A stretch of 64,000 nt of DNA from Pedobacter frigiditerrae (GCF_004331645.1 NZ_SJSK01000006.1:124001-188000); one strand, 5' to 3'. Shown: positions 9,086 through 19,326, counted from the first letter of the stretch. Numbers and translations are program-made. The notes: generated from the sequence alone by a model not told the origin.

Positions 9086-10894
9086 TTAATAATAACCTGG
9101 GTTTTGATACTTGTTTCTGTTAGGGTCGCCAGCTGGATCTACTACTGCAAAAATCTGAGCCTGAGGAATTGGTCTTAAATTATGGAAATCCTTAATATTG
9201 GGTGCGCCATCAGGATTGTAGAGCTTAACCCTTTCTACAAGTTTTTTACGAACCGCTAAATCTGCCCATCTTAAGCTTTCCCCACATAACTCTCTTGAAC
9301 GTTCATCTAATATGAAATCTAAATTAATTTGAGAAACATCAATACGCATGATCGCTTTTCTAGCAGCTAAGTCAGTAGCATTAAGCCCCGAGCGATATGC
9401 TGCTCTTTCTCTTAAAGTGTTAATCAATGGGACGGCATCTCCAGGGCGACCATCTTGCAAAGCTGCCTCAGCAGCCATTAAATAAACCTCAGATAATTTA
9501 GCTACAATAAATGGTCTTCCAGATGCATCTTGGAAAGTAGCCCTGATACTATCGTTATACTTTTTCAAGCTAGGGTATATTTGGTTTGTTTTATTTTGGT
9601 TAGACCAATATTCAGATGGCCCTATTACTTTGTATTTTTTTCCGGCAGCTTTTAATTGGGCAGCTCTTGCATCGGTTGGGGCTAGGTAAATTGCCGTATC
9701 ACCAAGTGCAACACCAACACCAGCTAGTTTGGTTTTAAAGGTTTCTAAATCGGCACCTGTGCGTAAGGTAGCAACAGTCCATAGTGTTCTAAAACTTGCA
9801 TCATATCTTGCATCGTTTACTTTGTCAGCAAAAACTTTATTGAAAATGTAAGGTGTTGGGGCTACTTGCCTTAACGGACGGTTATATTGGAAAGGCCTAT
9901 CGTCAATTAATGAAACACCACTTACCGTAGCGGCATTTTGATAATTACAAGTAAATAGGTTAGCTGCAATGTTTGCTTTATTTGCAAATTCTGTTTCCGG
10001 ATTTGGCACCTCGTTGTTGGCGTTGTTTAGGGACAAACGTTCAACCGAGTATAAAACCTCTTGATTGTAGTCGTTTCCTTGTTTATGTATCAAGCTATAA
10101 TCTTGAAGTAAATCAGTTCCGTATTTAGCTTTGTTATTGATCAATTCCATTGCGGTTTTGTAGGCATTATTAAAATCCGTAGGTTCTTTTACATCGGAAT
10201 AACCACGAAATAAATAGATCTTAGCCAATAGGTGCAATGCAGCAGATTGAGAGAGTTTAAAAGCTGTTGCTGGTCTTGTAACAGGTAGGTTTTGGCTTGC
10301 GAAGATTAGATCATTAATCATTGCTGCGTAGTTCTTTTTCAAAACATCGTTAAAAGGAAGACGATTGAAACCGAAGTAAGCAACATCAGTAAATACTAAA
10401 TCTCCAGAACCTAAATCTAGTGGCACTGCACCAAACTGTTCTACCAATAACATATAATAGTGGGCTCTCAAATACCTGGCTTCTCCCATAATTGCATTTC
10501 TTGCTGCATCACTCATTTTTACTTCTGGAGCAAATTTTAAAATGGCATTACAAAGGTTAATGTTAGAATAGTTTCTATTCCAAGGTGTTAAAATAGAGCC
10601 ATTTGTGGGTGGTATTTGATAAGTCCCAAGTTCTAATGTTTGCCCTGAGGCACCTTGATCACCATAAGTAAATTCATCGGTTCCCATATTCGCTAATAAA
10701 ACTGCTCCAATTGGCCCATAATCATATCTCATTCCAGAGTAAGCTGAGTTAATAGCGGCTTGAATACCATCTGGAGTTTTAAAGTAATCTGTTGTAAAAG
10801 CTGTATATGGTTTTTCTTCTAAAGCTTTTTTGCAGCTCCCAAGCATAACTATAGCTGAGAGTACCATTGCTTGGATAAAATATCTTGTTTTCAT
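9086..10894 (-). CDS. SusD/RagB-family glycan-binding lipoprotein
   Basis: A 602-residue surface lipoprotein (signal peptide, lipobox Cys21 in LGSCKK) that captures oligosaccharides and forms the lid of the partner SusC channel. The N-terminal segment EKPYTAFTTDYFKTPDGIQAA, TPR-like helical blocks, and the C-terminal LDERSRELCGESLRWADL followed by RPIPQAQI are typical of RagB/SusD. It is encoded 17 bases after susC and 22 before the xylanase, so its ligand is probably xylo-oligosaccharide; the ligand is inferred from context only. Confidence 0.95.
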   Translation of the reverse strand: MKTRYFIQAMVLSAIVMLGSCKKALEEKPYTAFTTDYFKTPDGIQAAINSAYSGMRYDYGPIGAVLLANMGTDEFTYGDQGASGQTLELGTYQIPPTNGSILTPWNRNYSNINLCNAILKFAPEVKMSDAARNAIMGEARYLRAHYYMLLVEQFGAVPLDLGSGDLVFTDVAYFGFNRLPFNDVLKKNYAAMINDLIFASQNLPVTRPATAFKLSQSAALHLLAKIYLFRGYSDVKEPTDFNNAYKTAMELINNKAKYGTDLLQDYSLIHKQGNDYNQEVLYSVERLSLNNANNEVPNPETEFANKANIAANLFTCNYQNAATVSGVSLIDDRPFQYNRPLRQVAPTPYIFNKVFADKVNDARYDASFRTLWTVATLRTGADLETFKTKLAGVGVALGDTAIYLAPTDARAAQLKAAGKKYKVIGPSEYWSNQNKTNQIYPSLKKYNDSIRATFQDASGRPFIVAKLSEVYLMAAEAALQDGRPGDAVPLINTLRERAAYRSGLNATDLAARKAIMRIDVSQINLDFILDERSRELCGESLRWADLAVRKKLVERVKLYNPDGAPNIKDFHNLRPIPQAQIFAVVDPAGDPNRNKYQNPGYY

Positions 10895-10911
10895 TTTCTT
10901 AAAATTAAATG

Positions 10912-13900
10912 TTAAAAAGTAACGTTTAAACCTGCAAGGAATGATCTTGTTGGAGGTGTAGTAGCTCCAATAGTTAGTGCTCTACTAGAAATATTTCCTG
11001 GGTTTTGAACCCCTTGATTTCCTGTACCTGTAGGTTCGGGATCTAATCCACCAGCTTTAACATAAGGTGAATAAACAATGAATGGATTTTGTGCAGTAAC
11101 GTATATTTTTAGTTTTTGTGCACCTATTTTTTTGGCAAGCTTGCTATCAAATGAGTATCCGAAATTAATGCTTCTTACTTTCACAAAACTTGCATCAAAA
11201 TAACCAAGTGTTGTAGCGGCATCGCTAGTTAATGGCGAGCTTAACAAGCCTCCTGCTACATTTGGAGAGGGATAGGTATTGGTAGGGTTGGTAGGTGTCC
11301 AATAATCAACAGCTAATTGGTTTCTTCTGCCATCATTTATTGTTAAATATCCTCCTAAAGGTTGGTGTATCTGGCTAATTAGCGTACCGCCAAAACGAGC
11401 ATAAACTACAAATGAGAAGTCGAAACCTTTATAACTAAAACGGTTAGTCATACCACCTTGAACATCAGCTTGGCCATTGCCAATTACATATTTATCATCA
11501 ACTGTTAATTTTCCATCACCATTGTGATCTTCTAATTTTAATTGACCAGGTACAAAACCATATTTTGCTGCCTCAGCTGCTTCGTTAGTTTGCCAAATGC
11601 CTATTTTTTTATAATCGTAAATAGCTGTTAAAGGCTGACCAACAAATAATTGGGCATTAATAACTTGCGTTGTTGTCTCGTTTAAAGCAACTAATTTATT
11701 TCTGTTCAACGAGAAATTTAAATCTGTGCTCCAAGAGAAGCCACTTTCTGTTTTAATATTCTGACTAGATAATGCTACTTCTAATCCTTTATTGCTTACG
11801 TTTCCAATGTTGGTTAAATAATTTTCTGAAATACCAGATGTTGGTGGCAATGGAATGCCATAAAGTAATTTATCGGTTTTTGCAGTGTACCAATCAATGC
11901 TACCCGTGATACGATTGTTAAGAACTCCAAAATCTAACCCAATGTTAGTGGTACGAGTATATTCCCAATCTAACTTTGGGTCAACAATTCTATTTACGTA
12001 ATAGCCTGTTTGTGAAATATTTCCATAATTGTAACGTACCCCATTAGAAGCAACACCACCTAATGTGCTGTAAGCGTCAATTGATTGATTTGCAGTAACA
12101 CCATAACCGGCACGTAGTTTTAGGTTAGAAAAAACTTTTACATCTTTCATGAACTCTTCATTGGTGATACTCCATCCTCCAGAAATCGCTGGATATTGTT
12201 TCCATTTATTGCCATCCCCTAAGCGAGAAGAGCCATCACGACGTCCGGTTAGCGTAATCATGTATTTATCATTGTAAACATAATTAGCTCTTAACATCAT
12301 AGAAATTAAGGTAGTAGATGCTTCACTTCCACCTAGAACAGGAGCTGGATCTACAGACGATAAGCCTAAATTATAAAACTGTACAAAATCTGCAGTTATG
12401 CCCTCTTTGCTAACGGATGTGTTGTGAAATTGCTCTTCTTCTATGCCGAATAATGCTGTAACCGAAACGCGATGTTTTTGTGCAAATGTTTTATCGTAAG
12501 TTAATAGGTTGTCTATTGAATATTTCGTTCCAGTACCGTTATTAACTGCTGCAATATTAGTTTGGCCAGGTCTAAAATAACTATCTGTTCCTCTAAATTG
12601 GGCGCCCTCTTGTTGGTTAAAGTCTAAGCCGGCATTTAAACGATATTTTAAGCCATCATAAATGTTTACTTCTCCAAATAAACTAGTAAACGTTCTAAAT
12701 CTTCTAACTCTATCAACCCATTGATTATCATTAGTTAACAGCATTAGTGGATTGTAAGTTGTATTTTGATCATCAGTATTTCCTGCAGGTTTTTTGTTAA
12801 CACTGCCATCTGGATTGTATGGTGATGATAACGGGCTTAGTGTAAGCAATGGGAAAACGTTTAGTCCAAATTGAGAGCCATTTGTTATGCTATAGTTTGA
12901 TAAGTTATTAAAACCTACTTTAATACGTTTACCAATTTTGAAATCACCCGTTGCCTTGAAAGAAGCACGAGCGAAATTTTGACTTGGCAACACTGAAGTT
13001 TGTTTAAAGTAACCACCCCCAACAGAGAACTGGCTTTGGTCACTACCCCCAGAAATGCTCAAGTTGTTATCAGTAATATAACCATCTTTATACATCAAGT
13101 CTTGCCAATCCGTGTTTCTACCTGTTGCTATTCCTTGTTTTTCATCGGCCATATAGTCTTGTGTGAAAATCGAATAATCACGCAGGGCCCTATATTGGTC
13201 AGCATTATATACATTGTACTTGTCTGTAATTTTCGTTACACCATAATAAGAGTTAAAAGAAACCCTTGTATCTCCAGATATGCCACGTTTAGTGGTAATT
13301 AAGATTACACCATTTGCTCCACGAGAACCATAAATTGCAGTTGCAGATGCATCTTTTAATACATCTAAGCTGGCAATGTCATCTGGGTTAATATCATTTA
13401 ATGTTCCATTATATGGAATCCCATCAACTACAAATAAGGGGTTGTTAGAAGCATTGATGGATCTTTCTCCACGTATTCTGATCTGTGCACCAGCTCCTGG
13501 GGCGGTGCCAACAGATTGAACCTCTACCCCTGCTAATCTTCCTTGTAGTGCTTGTTGGATGTTTGCCACAGGAACTTCCTTAATAGCTGCACCACTCATA
13601 GATACAATAGAGCCTGTTACATCTCTTCGTTTTTGTGTACCATACCCGATAACAACAATCTCGTTTAAGTTTTTAGAGTCGGGAGTTAAGCTAACATTGT
13701 AATTGCTTACGCCACTCTTAATTTCGATTTCTTGAGATGGATAGCCAATGTAAGAAATGATTATTGTTTTTTCATCTGAACTGGCGCTGATAGTAAAATC
13801 GCCACTGGCATCAGTTACTGTCGCTTTTCCAGAAAGTTTTAGCTTGATGCCTGCACCGGGCATTGGCTGGTTTTTCTCATCAACTACTTTTCCCTTTAAA

Positions 13901-13995
13901 ACGGTTTGGGCAAAAAGCAAAGATGGTGTTAGGCCTATTAAAAGTATTAGCATAGCTAAACTCTTAAACAGCATTTTTTGTCTAGGTTTTTTCAT
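10912..13995 (-). CDS. SusC/RagA-family TonB-linked outer-membrane transporter
   Basis: A 1027-residue TonB-dependent beta-barrel that imports oligosaccharides delivered by SusD. The protein has a signal peptide (to about residue 29, LLFAQ), a CarboxypepD-like plug-preceding domain (LKGKVVDEKNQPMPGAGI), a TonB-box-like and plug region (EIVVIGYGTQKRRDVTGSI, then VDGIPYNGTLNDINPDDIASL and ATAIYGSRGANGVI) and a long barrel ending in an aromatic-rich strand (GLNVTF). No STN domain is present, so signalling through an anti-sigma factor is unlikely; a LacI-type operator upstream fits cytoplasmic regulation. The start at 13995 gives a normal signal peptide. Confidence 0.95.
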   Translation of the reverse strand: MKKPRQKMLFKSLAMLILLIGLTPSLLFAQTVLKGKVVDEKNQPMPGAGIKLKLSGKATVTDASGDFTISASSDEKTIIISYIGYPSQEIEIKSGVSNYNVSLTPDSKNLNEIVVIGYGTQKRRDVTGSIVSMSGAAIKEVPVANIQQALQGRLAGVEVQSVGTAPGAGAQIRIRGERSINASNNPLFVVDGIPYNGTLNDINPDDIASLDVLKDASATAIYGSRGANGVILITTKRGISGDTRVSFNSYYGVTKITDKYNVYNADQYRALRDYSIFTQDYMADEKQGIATGRNTDWQDLMYKDGYITDNNLSISGGSDQSQFSVGGGYFKQTSVLPSQNFARASFKATGDFKIGKRIKVGFNNLSNYSITNGSQFGLNVFPLLTLSPLSSPYNPDGSVNKKPAGNTDDQNTTYNPLMLLTNDNQWVDRVRRFRTFTSLFGEVNIYDGLKYRLNAGLDFNQQEGAQFRGTDSYFRPGQTNIAAVNNGTGTKYSIDNLLTYDKTFAQKHRVSVTALFGIEEEQFHNTSVSKEGITADFVQFYNLGLSSVDPAPVLGGSEASTTLISMMLRANYVYNDKYMITLTGRRDGSSRLGDGNKWKQYPAISGGWSITNEEFMKDVKVFSNLKLRAGYGVTANQSIDAYSTLGGVASNGVRYNYGNISQTGYYVNRIVDPKLDWEYTRTTNIGLDFGVLNNRITGSIDWYTAKTDKLLYGIPLPPTSGISENYLTNIGNVSNKGLEVALSSQNIKTESGFSWSTDLNFSLNRNKLVALNETTTQVINAQLFVGQPLTAIYDYKKIGIWQTNEAAEAAKYGFVPGQLKLEDHNGDGKLTVDDKYVIGNGQADVQGGMTNRFSYKGFDFSFVVYARFGGTLISQIHQPLGGYLTINDGRRNQLAVDYWTPTNPTNTYPSPNVAGGLLSSPLTSDAATTLGYFDASFVKVRSINFGYSFDSKLAKKIGAQKLKIYVTAQNPFIVYSPYVKAGGLDPEPTGTGNQGVQNPGNISSRALTIGATTPPTRSFLAGLNVTF

Positions 13996-14459
13996 ACAAG
14001 GTTTAATTTAATACGCAATGTTTCTTTAACTGCCTTATCAAAACCTTAAGTTTTATTCGCCTAATTAAGAAGGAGAAATAGCTTAAGTATATTTGGTTAG
14101 GATAAAAGTAGATATTAAAAAATTAAATTGCAACCGATTGCATAAAATATTTTAAATTAATTTGATAATGTGTTTAATTTCGTTAAAAATGCTGTTTAAT
14201 TGTTGTGTACCGATTGCATCGAGTGGAAATAGTATATTGATTTTGATGCTAAATGTTTAAGTTCAGCCAGAATAACTATTTAGTAAATCATCTTTTAGCA
14301 TTCCTGAATTATTACGATGAAATATCATAAGCCATGCAGCTTAAAAAATACCCATTAATAGGTATATGTCAAACCTATTTAAAAGGTTACCTTGTATTGT
14401 CTTTCGAGTTTTTAAATGCTTGATAGTTAGAAAATTAACTCAACTAAATCCTTAATAAA
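13996..14459. other. Divergent intergenic region between susC and caspase-like gene
   Basis: 464 bases, very AT-rich, with no gene. It must hold the promoters of susC (minus) and of the caspase-like gene (plus), although no perfect TAnnTTTG box is apparent for either. It contains one full LacI-type operator (14129-14142) and a second half-matching copy of its right part, ACCGATTGCAT, at 14209-14219, 76 bases away. Confidence 0.7.
14129..14142. promoter_or_regulatory. LacI-family operator upstream of xylan susC
   Basis: TGCAACCGATTGCA is an inverted repeat (TGCAA, 4 bases, TTGCA) with a CG step at the centre and fits the general LacI-family operator pattern TGNAANCGNTTNCA at every fixed position. 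It lies 134 bases upstream of the susC start. No LacI-family gene is in the window, so the regulator would be elsewhere. Confidence 0.55.
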
Positions 14460-17400
14460 ATGACCCTCAACCTTAATAAAGCTTTTTTGCTGATTCTTTT
14501 TTCATTTTTTATGTGTTCAATAAGCTTCGGGAATGAAAAGAATCATGTTGATGGTAAAAAAACAATATTTGGAACACTTGTAATTGGCGGTAAATTCATC
14601 ACCATACCAATTAAGTTTTTGCCAGCTAACCTTACAATATACAGCCCTGATTCTTGTGTTTTGTTTTTGAATCAACAAGCGTCAGTAGGTACAGATTCTA
14701 TAAGTAAAAAGAAATATTATTATTACACGCTCAATAAAAAAGTAATCAGATTTAATGGTTCTTTAGAAAATGCTATAGAGGTTCAAACCCTTATCGACTC
14801 ATTTAATAAAGTTGGTTATTTCAAGGAAATCGGGCTCCTTTATTTTAATAATAAGCGAAAAGTAAATAGATCTATTACCGTTAATTATCTCACAAAAAAA
14901 CTAAAAGAGATAAGGTTGGTTTCCAATAATGATAACCTTGTAGATATTTTATTATACTCCCAACAAGGCGTATTACTTTCTAAAACTTTAAACAAGGTAG
15001 ATACGGTTTATTCAAAATGGTATAGTTTAGCTGGATTAGAAAAAATTGGACAAAGCCTTTATTATCAAAATGGAAGTCAAAAAGCTAACATCCATTATAA
15101 AGATGGGCTAATTAATGATACGCTTACATTTTATAATACTGAAGGTATTGTATCAAGGCAATATATTTATAACAAAGGCCTTGCGGTTAAAACATTGGTA
15201 GAGCCAGTTAGGATGACAAGCTCTACTGCATCAAATTATAAGAAGGCGCTATTAATTGGTATTAATCAATATACAAGACCTATAGAGTATACGGCAAAAG
15301 AAATTAATGATAAGTATATAGAAGTATATAATATTGCTGGTTCTGTAAACGATGTTAACTTTATTAAAAGTAAACTGATTTCTGGACAAGGTTTTAATAA
15401 AGACAATGTAGGCTTATTAACAGATCAACAGGCAACAAAGGCTGGCATTTTAAAAGCGCTAAATAATTTCGCAGCTAAGCTTATGCCTTCAGATATTGCT
15501 TTTTTGCATTTTAGTGCCTTAAGTTATGATGCTAGTAAAGTAAAAGATGGTAACGAAGTATTTATTTTAGCAAGTGATTATTATAAGGGTAAAAGCGATA
15601 CCACTACTAATTATTGGATTACTAAGAAAGAAATAGAACAAGTATTTGATTCTATTAAAAAGAGAATAGGTAGTAAAGGGCAGTTAATTGTTTCTTTTGA
15701 TGCTTGCGGTCAATCTGCTGATAATGCAAAGGATGAAAAAAAGAATGATGTGCAATTTAGAGGAGAAGCAAATGGCTTATTATTTTCTTCTAAAAAATAT
15801 GCTAATGTGCCATTTGTTATATTATCTGGTACCAGTGGTGATGAATTGAGCATGGAATCGTCGAAGAATGGACTTATATATGGTAATTATTCTTATGCCT
15901 TGGCAAACGCGCTAGCTTTACCTTATTCTTTAACAGACGAAGATTTGATTAATGAAGTTAAAGCGAATGTAACTAAGCAAAATCCAAACTATTATTCAAA
16001 TTTCCCTCAATATCTTTTTGAGCAAAATCAATCCTCAACAACAGAGCAAGGTGCAATGCTTGTAGAAATTAAGCCTAAAGGTAGTGCGCATATTATTTCC
16101 GTTGGTATTAGCAAATATCCAAAAACAGGCAAACTCTCTTTTTTAAATTGTGTTGCAGATGCTACTTCTTATAATCAGTATTTTACCGATCAGTATAAAT
16201 CATTAACAGAAACTGGAAGTGTGAGTTCGTATTTGCTAACCGACTCTTTAGCTACCAAGAAGAATATACTAGATGCCATTAATAAAACAATGACATCTAA
16301 ACCTGAAGATTATTTTGTGTTCAATTTTTCAGGATATACGGTTCCGCTAAGAGATTCATTGGGTAAACAACTTACTTATTTTATCCCCTATGGGTTAAAA
16401 ACCTTAACAGATACAGCAGAGATTAAAAAGAATGGAATATCATTGGTGCAACTGAAAGAACTCTTACAAATGATTCCTGCTAACAACCAATTGTTTATTA
16501 CCGAGGCGGGAAGTACAACCAATTTTCAGAAAGAATTCATCAAGAATTTGATAGAAAGCAGCCCGACTTTAGCGGCATTGTCTAATAAAAATCGTGTTTT
16601 CGTTGTTCCAAAAGGTGCTGGTATAGATAATATGGTTTGCAATAATAGAGACATACAACACGGACCGTTAAATTATTACATCACCAATTTAACAAGTGAT
16701 TTAAATATTTATGGCTTGTTTGAAAACGATTTATACATTAACGCCTTAAAATATGCAATTGGTAAAGCAGAAGCTGATTGTGATTATATCAGAAGTGGTT
16801 ATTTTGATGTGTTTTTTGAAAAGAATTTTATTAACGACTTACAGTATTTTATGCCTGAACAGGCCATGCAAATGCGTGGGGCAAAAGTTAGAAATCAAAC
16901 AAAAGAGAAATTAGGCAGAGATAATTCTAAGCGTTATGCCTTGGTAATAGGCACTAATACATACAAGTCAAATGCGCAATGGGGAAATCTAAATAATCCA
17001 GCGCCTGATGCAAGAGCCATTGCAGATGAACTAGAAAATAATTACGATTATAAGGTGATGCGATTAATTGATAAACCATTAGATAGTATTTATAATAAAG
17101 TTTTAGAGTTATCGAAATTGTTAAAGGAAAGTGATCAATTGGTGATTTTTGTTGCCGGTCACGGAGATTTTGATGATAACCTTTTGGATGATGGATTGAT
17201 TGTAACTAGTGATTCAAAAACAGCTAAAGATGATCCTTTCAGGAATTCATATATCCAATATTCTAAATTATCTAGAATGATAAACAAATTGCCACCCAAT
17301 CAAATTTTGCTATTAATGGATGTTTGTTTCGGGGGGACATTTGATGAACGAGTGGCAAGGAACGTTGCTAGAAGTGGGGATACAATGTACGATGACATGA

Positions 17401-17714
17401 ATGCTGCGGCATACATAGATGGTAAATTGGGCAAAAAAACAAGAATCTACATCACTTCTGGTGGCAAAAAGGAAGTGCCAGATGGTTATGCAGGCAAACA
17501 CTCGCCCTTTGCTCAAAGGTTAATTATGGCTTTACAGGGAAGAGGTGGAGCCAATAGTATGCTAACGGCTAAGAATTTATATCAGTTTGTGGAAAAATTG
17601 CCATCTGGGCCACTTTTAGGTAGCTTTGGAGATGATGAGCCTGGAAGCGAGTTTTTATTAATTCCGAATACTACACCAGTGGCAAAACAAGTAACTGTAG
17701 TAGCCAAAAATTAA
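14460..17714 (+). CDS. Secreted caspase-family protein with three caspase-like units
   Basis: A 1084-residue protein with signal peptide (to about residue 24). Residues about 190-245 carry short MORN/YwqK-like repeats (YYQNGSQKANIHYKDG). Three C14-like units follow. Unit 1 starts at about 261 (KKALLIGINQY); it keeps the Cys block SFDACGQS (about 415), but the His block is HFSA with no GHG. Unit 2 starts at about 543 (HIISVGISKY) and lacks both (NFSGYT, FITEAGS). Unit 3 starts at about 825 (RYALVIGTNTY) and has both His (VAGHGDFDD, about 901) and Cys (LLMDVCFGG, about 954). Only unit 3 looks catalytically complete. Function unknown; a cell-envelope protease is plausible. Monocistronic by spacing. 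Confidence 0.85.
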   Translation: MTLNLNKAFLLILFSFFMCSISFGNEKNHVDGKKTIFGTLVIGGKFITIPIKFLPANLTIYSPDSCVLFLNQQASVGTDSISKKKYYYYTLNKKVIRFNGSLENAIEVQTLIDSFNKVGYFKEIGLLYFNNKRKVNRSITVNYLTKKLKEIRLVSNNDNLVDILLYSQQGVLLSKTLNKVDTVYSKWYSLAGLEKIGQSLYYQNGSQKANIHYKDGLINDTLTFYNTEGIVSRQYIYNKGLAVKTLVEPVRMTSSTASNYKKALLIGINQYTRPIEYTAKEINDKYIEVYNIAGSVNDVNFIKSKLISGQGFNKDNVGLLTDQQATKAGILKALNNFAAKLMPSDIAFLHFSALSYDASKVKDGNEVFILASDYYKGKSDTTTNYWITKKEIEQVFDSIKKRIGSKGQLIVSFDACGQSADNAKDEKKNDVQFRGEANGLLFSSKKYANVPFVILSGTSGDELSMESSKNGLIYGNYSYALANALALPYSLTDEDLINEVKANVTKQNPNYYSNFPQYLFEQNQSSTTEQGAMLVEIKPKGSAHIISVGISKYPKTGKLSFLNCVADATSYNQYFTDQYKSLTETGSVSSYLLTDSLATKKNILDAINKTMTSKPEDYFVFNFSGYTVPLRDSLGKQLTYFIPYGLKTLTDTAEIKKNGISLVQLKELLQMIPANNQLFITEAGSTTNFQKEFIKNLIESSPTLAALSNKNRVFVVPKGAGIDNMVCNNRDIQHGPLNYYITNLTSDLNIYGLFENDLYINALKYAIGKAEADCDYIRSGYFDVFFEKNFINDLQYFMPEQAMQMRGAKVRNQTKEKLGRDNSKRYALVIGTNTYKSNAQWGNLNNPAPDARAIADELENNYDYKVMRLIDKPLDSIYNKVLELSKLLKESDQLVIFVAGHGDFDDNLLDDGLIVTSDSKTAKDDPFRNSYIQYSKLSRMINKLPPNQILLLMDVCFGGTFDERVARNVARSGDTMYDDMNAAAYIDGKLGKKTRIYITSGGKKEVPDGYAGKHSPFAQRLIMALQGRGGANSMLTAKNLYQFVEKLPSGPLLGSFGDDEPGSEFLLIPNTTPVAKQVTVVAKN

Positions 17715-17847
17715 GAGTTATGCTGAAAAGAGGATTATTCTTTGCTTCTTCTTTTGGTAAGACCAATTTTATAGGCTAGAAGTTTTGCTAAATAAGGATT
17801 TTAATAAAACTTTATTATCTTCATTGTGCTAATATTTTTAAATTCAA

Positions 17848-18495
17848 ATGAAGAAATTAAGTTTAATCATTTTATTTTTGATTGCTTTTGTAAGTTCAAA
17901 AGCTCAGGAAGTACCTTTTGCAAAAGATATACAAAACTTTAAAAAGAAGGATAGTGTAGATTTCCCTCCTAAAAAAGCAGTGCTATTTATTGGTAGTTCA
18001 ACCTTTACCAAATGGACGGATGTACAAACTTATTTTCCAAATCATACTATAATCAATAGAGGTTTTGGAGGTTCGTCTTTGCCTAATTTAATTTATTTTG
18101 TAAAGGATATCGTTTACCCATATAACCCAAAACAAGTGATGATTTACTGTGGTGAAAATGATTTTATGGGAGGAGCCACCGCAGATGTTGTAGTGGATAG
18201 GGTTAAACAATTGTTTGGTCTGATTAGAGAAAAATATCCAAAAGTTCATTTAACATTTATATCTATCAAGCCAAGCCCATCAAGGGAAAAATATTGGCCA
18301 TTAATGGTTGATGCTAACAAAAAGATAATGGAGCTAATTGCTAAAACAAAACGAGCGAACTACATTAATACTTATGATGCAATGTTTAATCCCGATGGAA
18401 CAATTATGAAAGATATTTTCCTTTCTGATAACTTGCACATGAATGCCAAAGGTTATGCGATTTGGGCGCCAATAATGGAACCTTATTTGAAATAG
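17848..18495 (+). CDS. Secreted SGNH/GDSL-family hydrolase
   Basis: A 215-residue protein with a signal peptide ending near SSKAQ (residue 19). The GDSL/SGNH blocks are the nucleophile FIGSSTF (block I), RGFGGSS (block II), YCGENDF (block III) and SDNLHMNAKGY with the Asp-x-x-His pair (block V). This spacing resembles platelet-activating-factor acetylhydrolase-type esterases. Substrate is not evident; acetyl or acyl esters of glycans are common for secreted relatives. It stands 133 bases after the caspase-like gene and converges on a LytTR regulator gene across a repeat element. Confidence 0.88.
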   Translation: MKKLSLIILFLIAFVSSKAQEVPFAKDIQNFKKKDSVDFPPKKAVLFIGSSTFTKWTDVQTYFPNHTIINRGFGGSSLPNLIYFVKDIVYPYNPKQVMIYCGENDFMGGATADVVVDRVKQLFGLIREKYPKVHLTFISIKPSPSREKYWPLMVDANKKIMELIAKTKRANYINTYDAMFNPDGTIMKDIFLSDNLHMNAKGYAIWAPIMEPYLK

Positions 18496-18499
18496 TAAG

Positions 18500-18579
18500 A
18501 TTTGTCATTCCGAGGAACGAGGAATCCATCACAAGGAGTTCAGCTAGTTAGATTCTTCGCTTCGTTCTGAATGACAAAT
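18500..18579. repeat. TGTCATTC/GAATGACA dispersed element, copy 1
   Basis: An 80-base element bounded by perfect 11-base inverted ends (ATTTGTCATTC and its complement), with an interior of the type cgaggaacgaggaatc...gattcttcgc. It fills the space between two convergent genes and could act as a bidirectional transcription stop. Related copies are at 27033-27129 and 53177-53276. Confidence 0.7.
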
Positions 18580-18582
18580 TTC

Positions 18583-19326
18583 TCATATCCCAAACCTCAA
18601 CCTCAAAGCCTCACTATTTGAGCGACTAGAAGTTACTCGGGTTTCATTAACATTGTTGAGCACAAAAATGAGTGCGCCATTAAAGCCTTTTCTAATCTCT
18701 TTGATGTATTCAGTATTGATCATTTCGCTGCGATGAATCCTTAAAAATTCTTCAGGTAATTTTTCTTCAAGTGTAGATAAAGTAAAATCTGTTAAGTGTT
18801 TTTTACCATCCACCGTGTGTAAAAAAACATATTTGTCTTCTGCTTGGATATGTACAATGTCATCCAACTTGATTAATAAAATTTTGTCTCCAAGTTTAAC
18901 AGTTAAGGTTTTAATCGATTTTTTGCCTTGTATCTGGCGAATCAAGTCTTCAATTGGAACTTGAGCAGGAGCTAAGTTGCTTTGTTTTAATTTTTTAACG
19001 GTTTTGTCTAACCTTTCAATCTCAATTGGTTTGAGTAGGTAGTCAATTGAACCTTCTTCAAAAGCTTTAATGGCGTATTGGTCGTATGCCGTAGTAAAAA
19101 CAACTTTAGGTTGATGTTTCAATTTAGCCAGCATTTCAAAACCATTTAACACTGGCATTTCAATATCCAAAAAGATTAAATCGGGTTTTAGGCTTTCAAT
19201 TATCTCCAATCCTTCAGCTCCATTTTCTGCTTCTCCAATTATTTCAATTTCATCGTATTGCATTAACAAACGTTTAATGCGTTGGCGAGCTAGTTGTTCA
19301 TCATCTATAATTATGGTTTTCCACAT
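18583..19326 (-). CDS. LytTR-family response regulator
   Basis: A 247-residue two-domain regulator. Residues 1-120 form a receiver with acidic pocket IDDE and phosphoacceptor Asp54 (IFLDIEMP), and the conserved Lys in YLLKPIE. Residues about 145-245 form a LytTR DNA-binding domain (IVHIQAEDKYVFLHT, then FLRIHRSEMINTEYI). It is encoded 5 bases after the histidine kinase gene and is therefore its cognate partner. Targets are unknown. Confidence 0.93.
   Translation of the reverse strand: MWKTIIIDDEQLARQRIKRLLMQYDEIEIIGEAENGAEGLEIIESLKPDLIFLDIEMPVLNGFEMLAKLKHQPKVVFTTAYDQYAIKAFEEGSIDYLLKPIEIERLDKTVKKLKQSNLAPAQVPIEDLIRQIQGKKSIKTLTVKLGDKILLIKLDDIVHIQAEDKYVFLHTVDGKKHLTDFTLSTLEEKLPEEFLRIHRSEMINTEYIKEIRKGFNGALIFVLNNVNETRVTSSRSNSEALRLRFGI

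Noticed and set aside
14460..17714. Caspase-linked defence operon
   Set aside because: The protein has a signal peptide and no adjacent sensor or effector gene, so an intracellular abortive-infection role is not supported.
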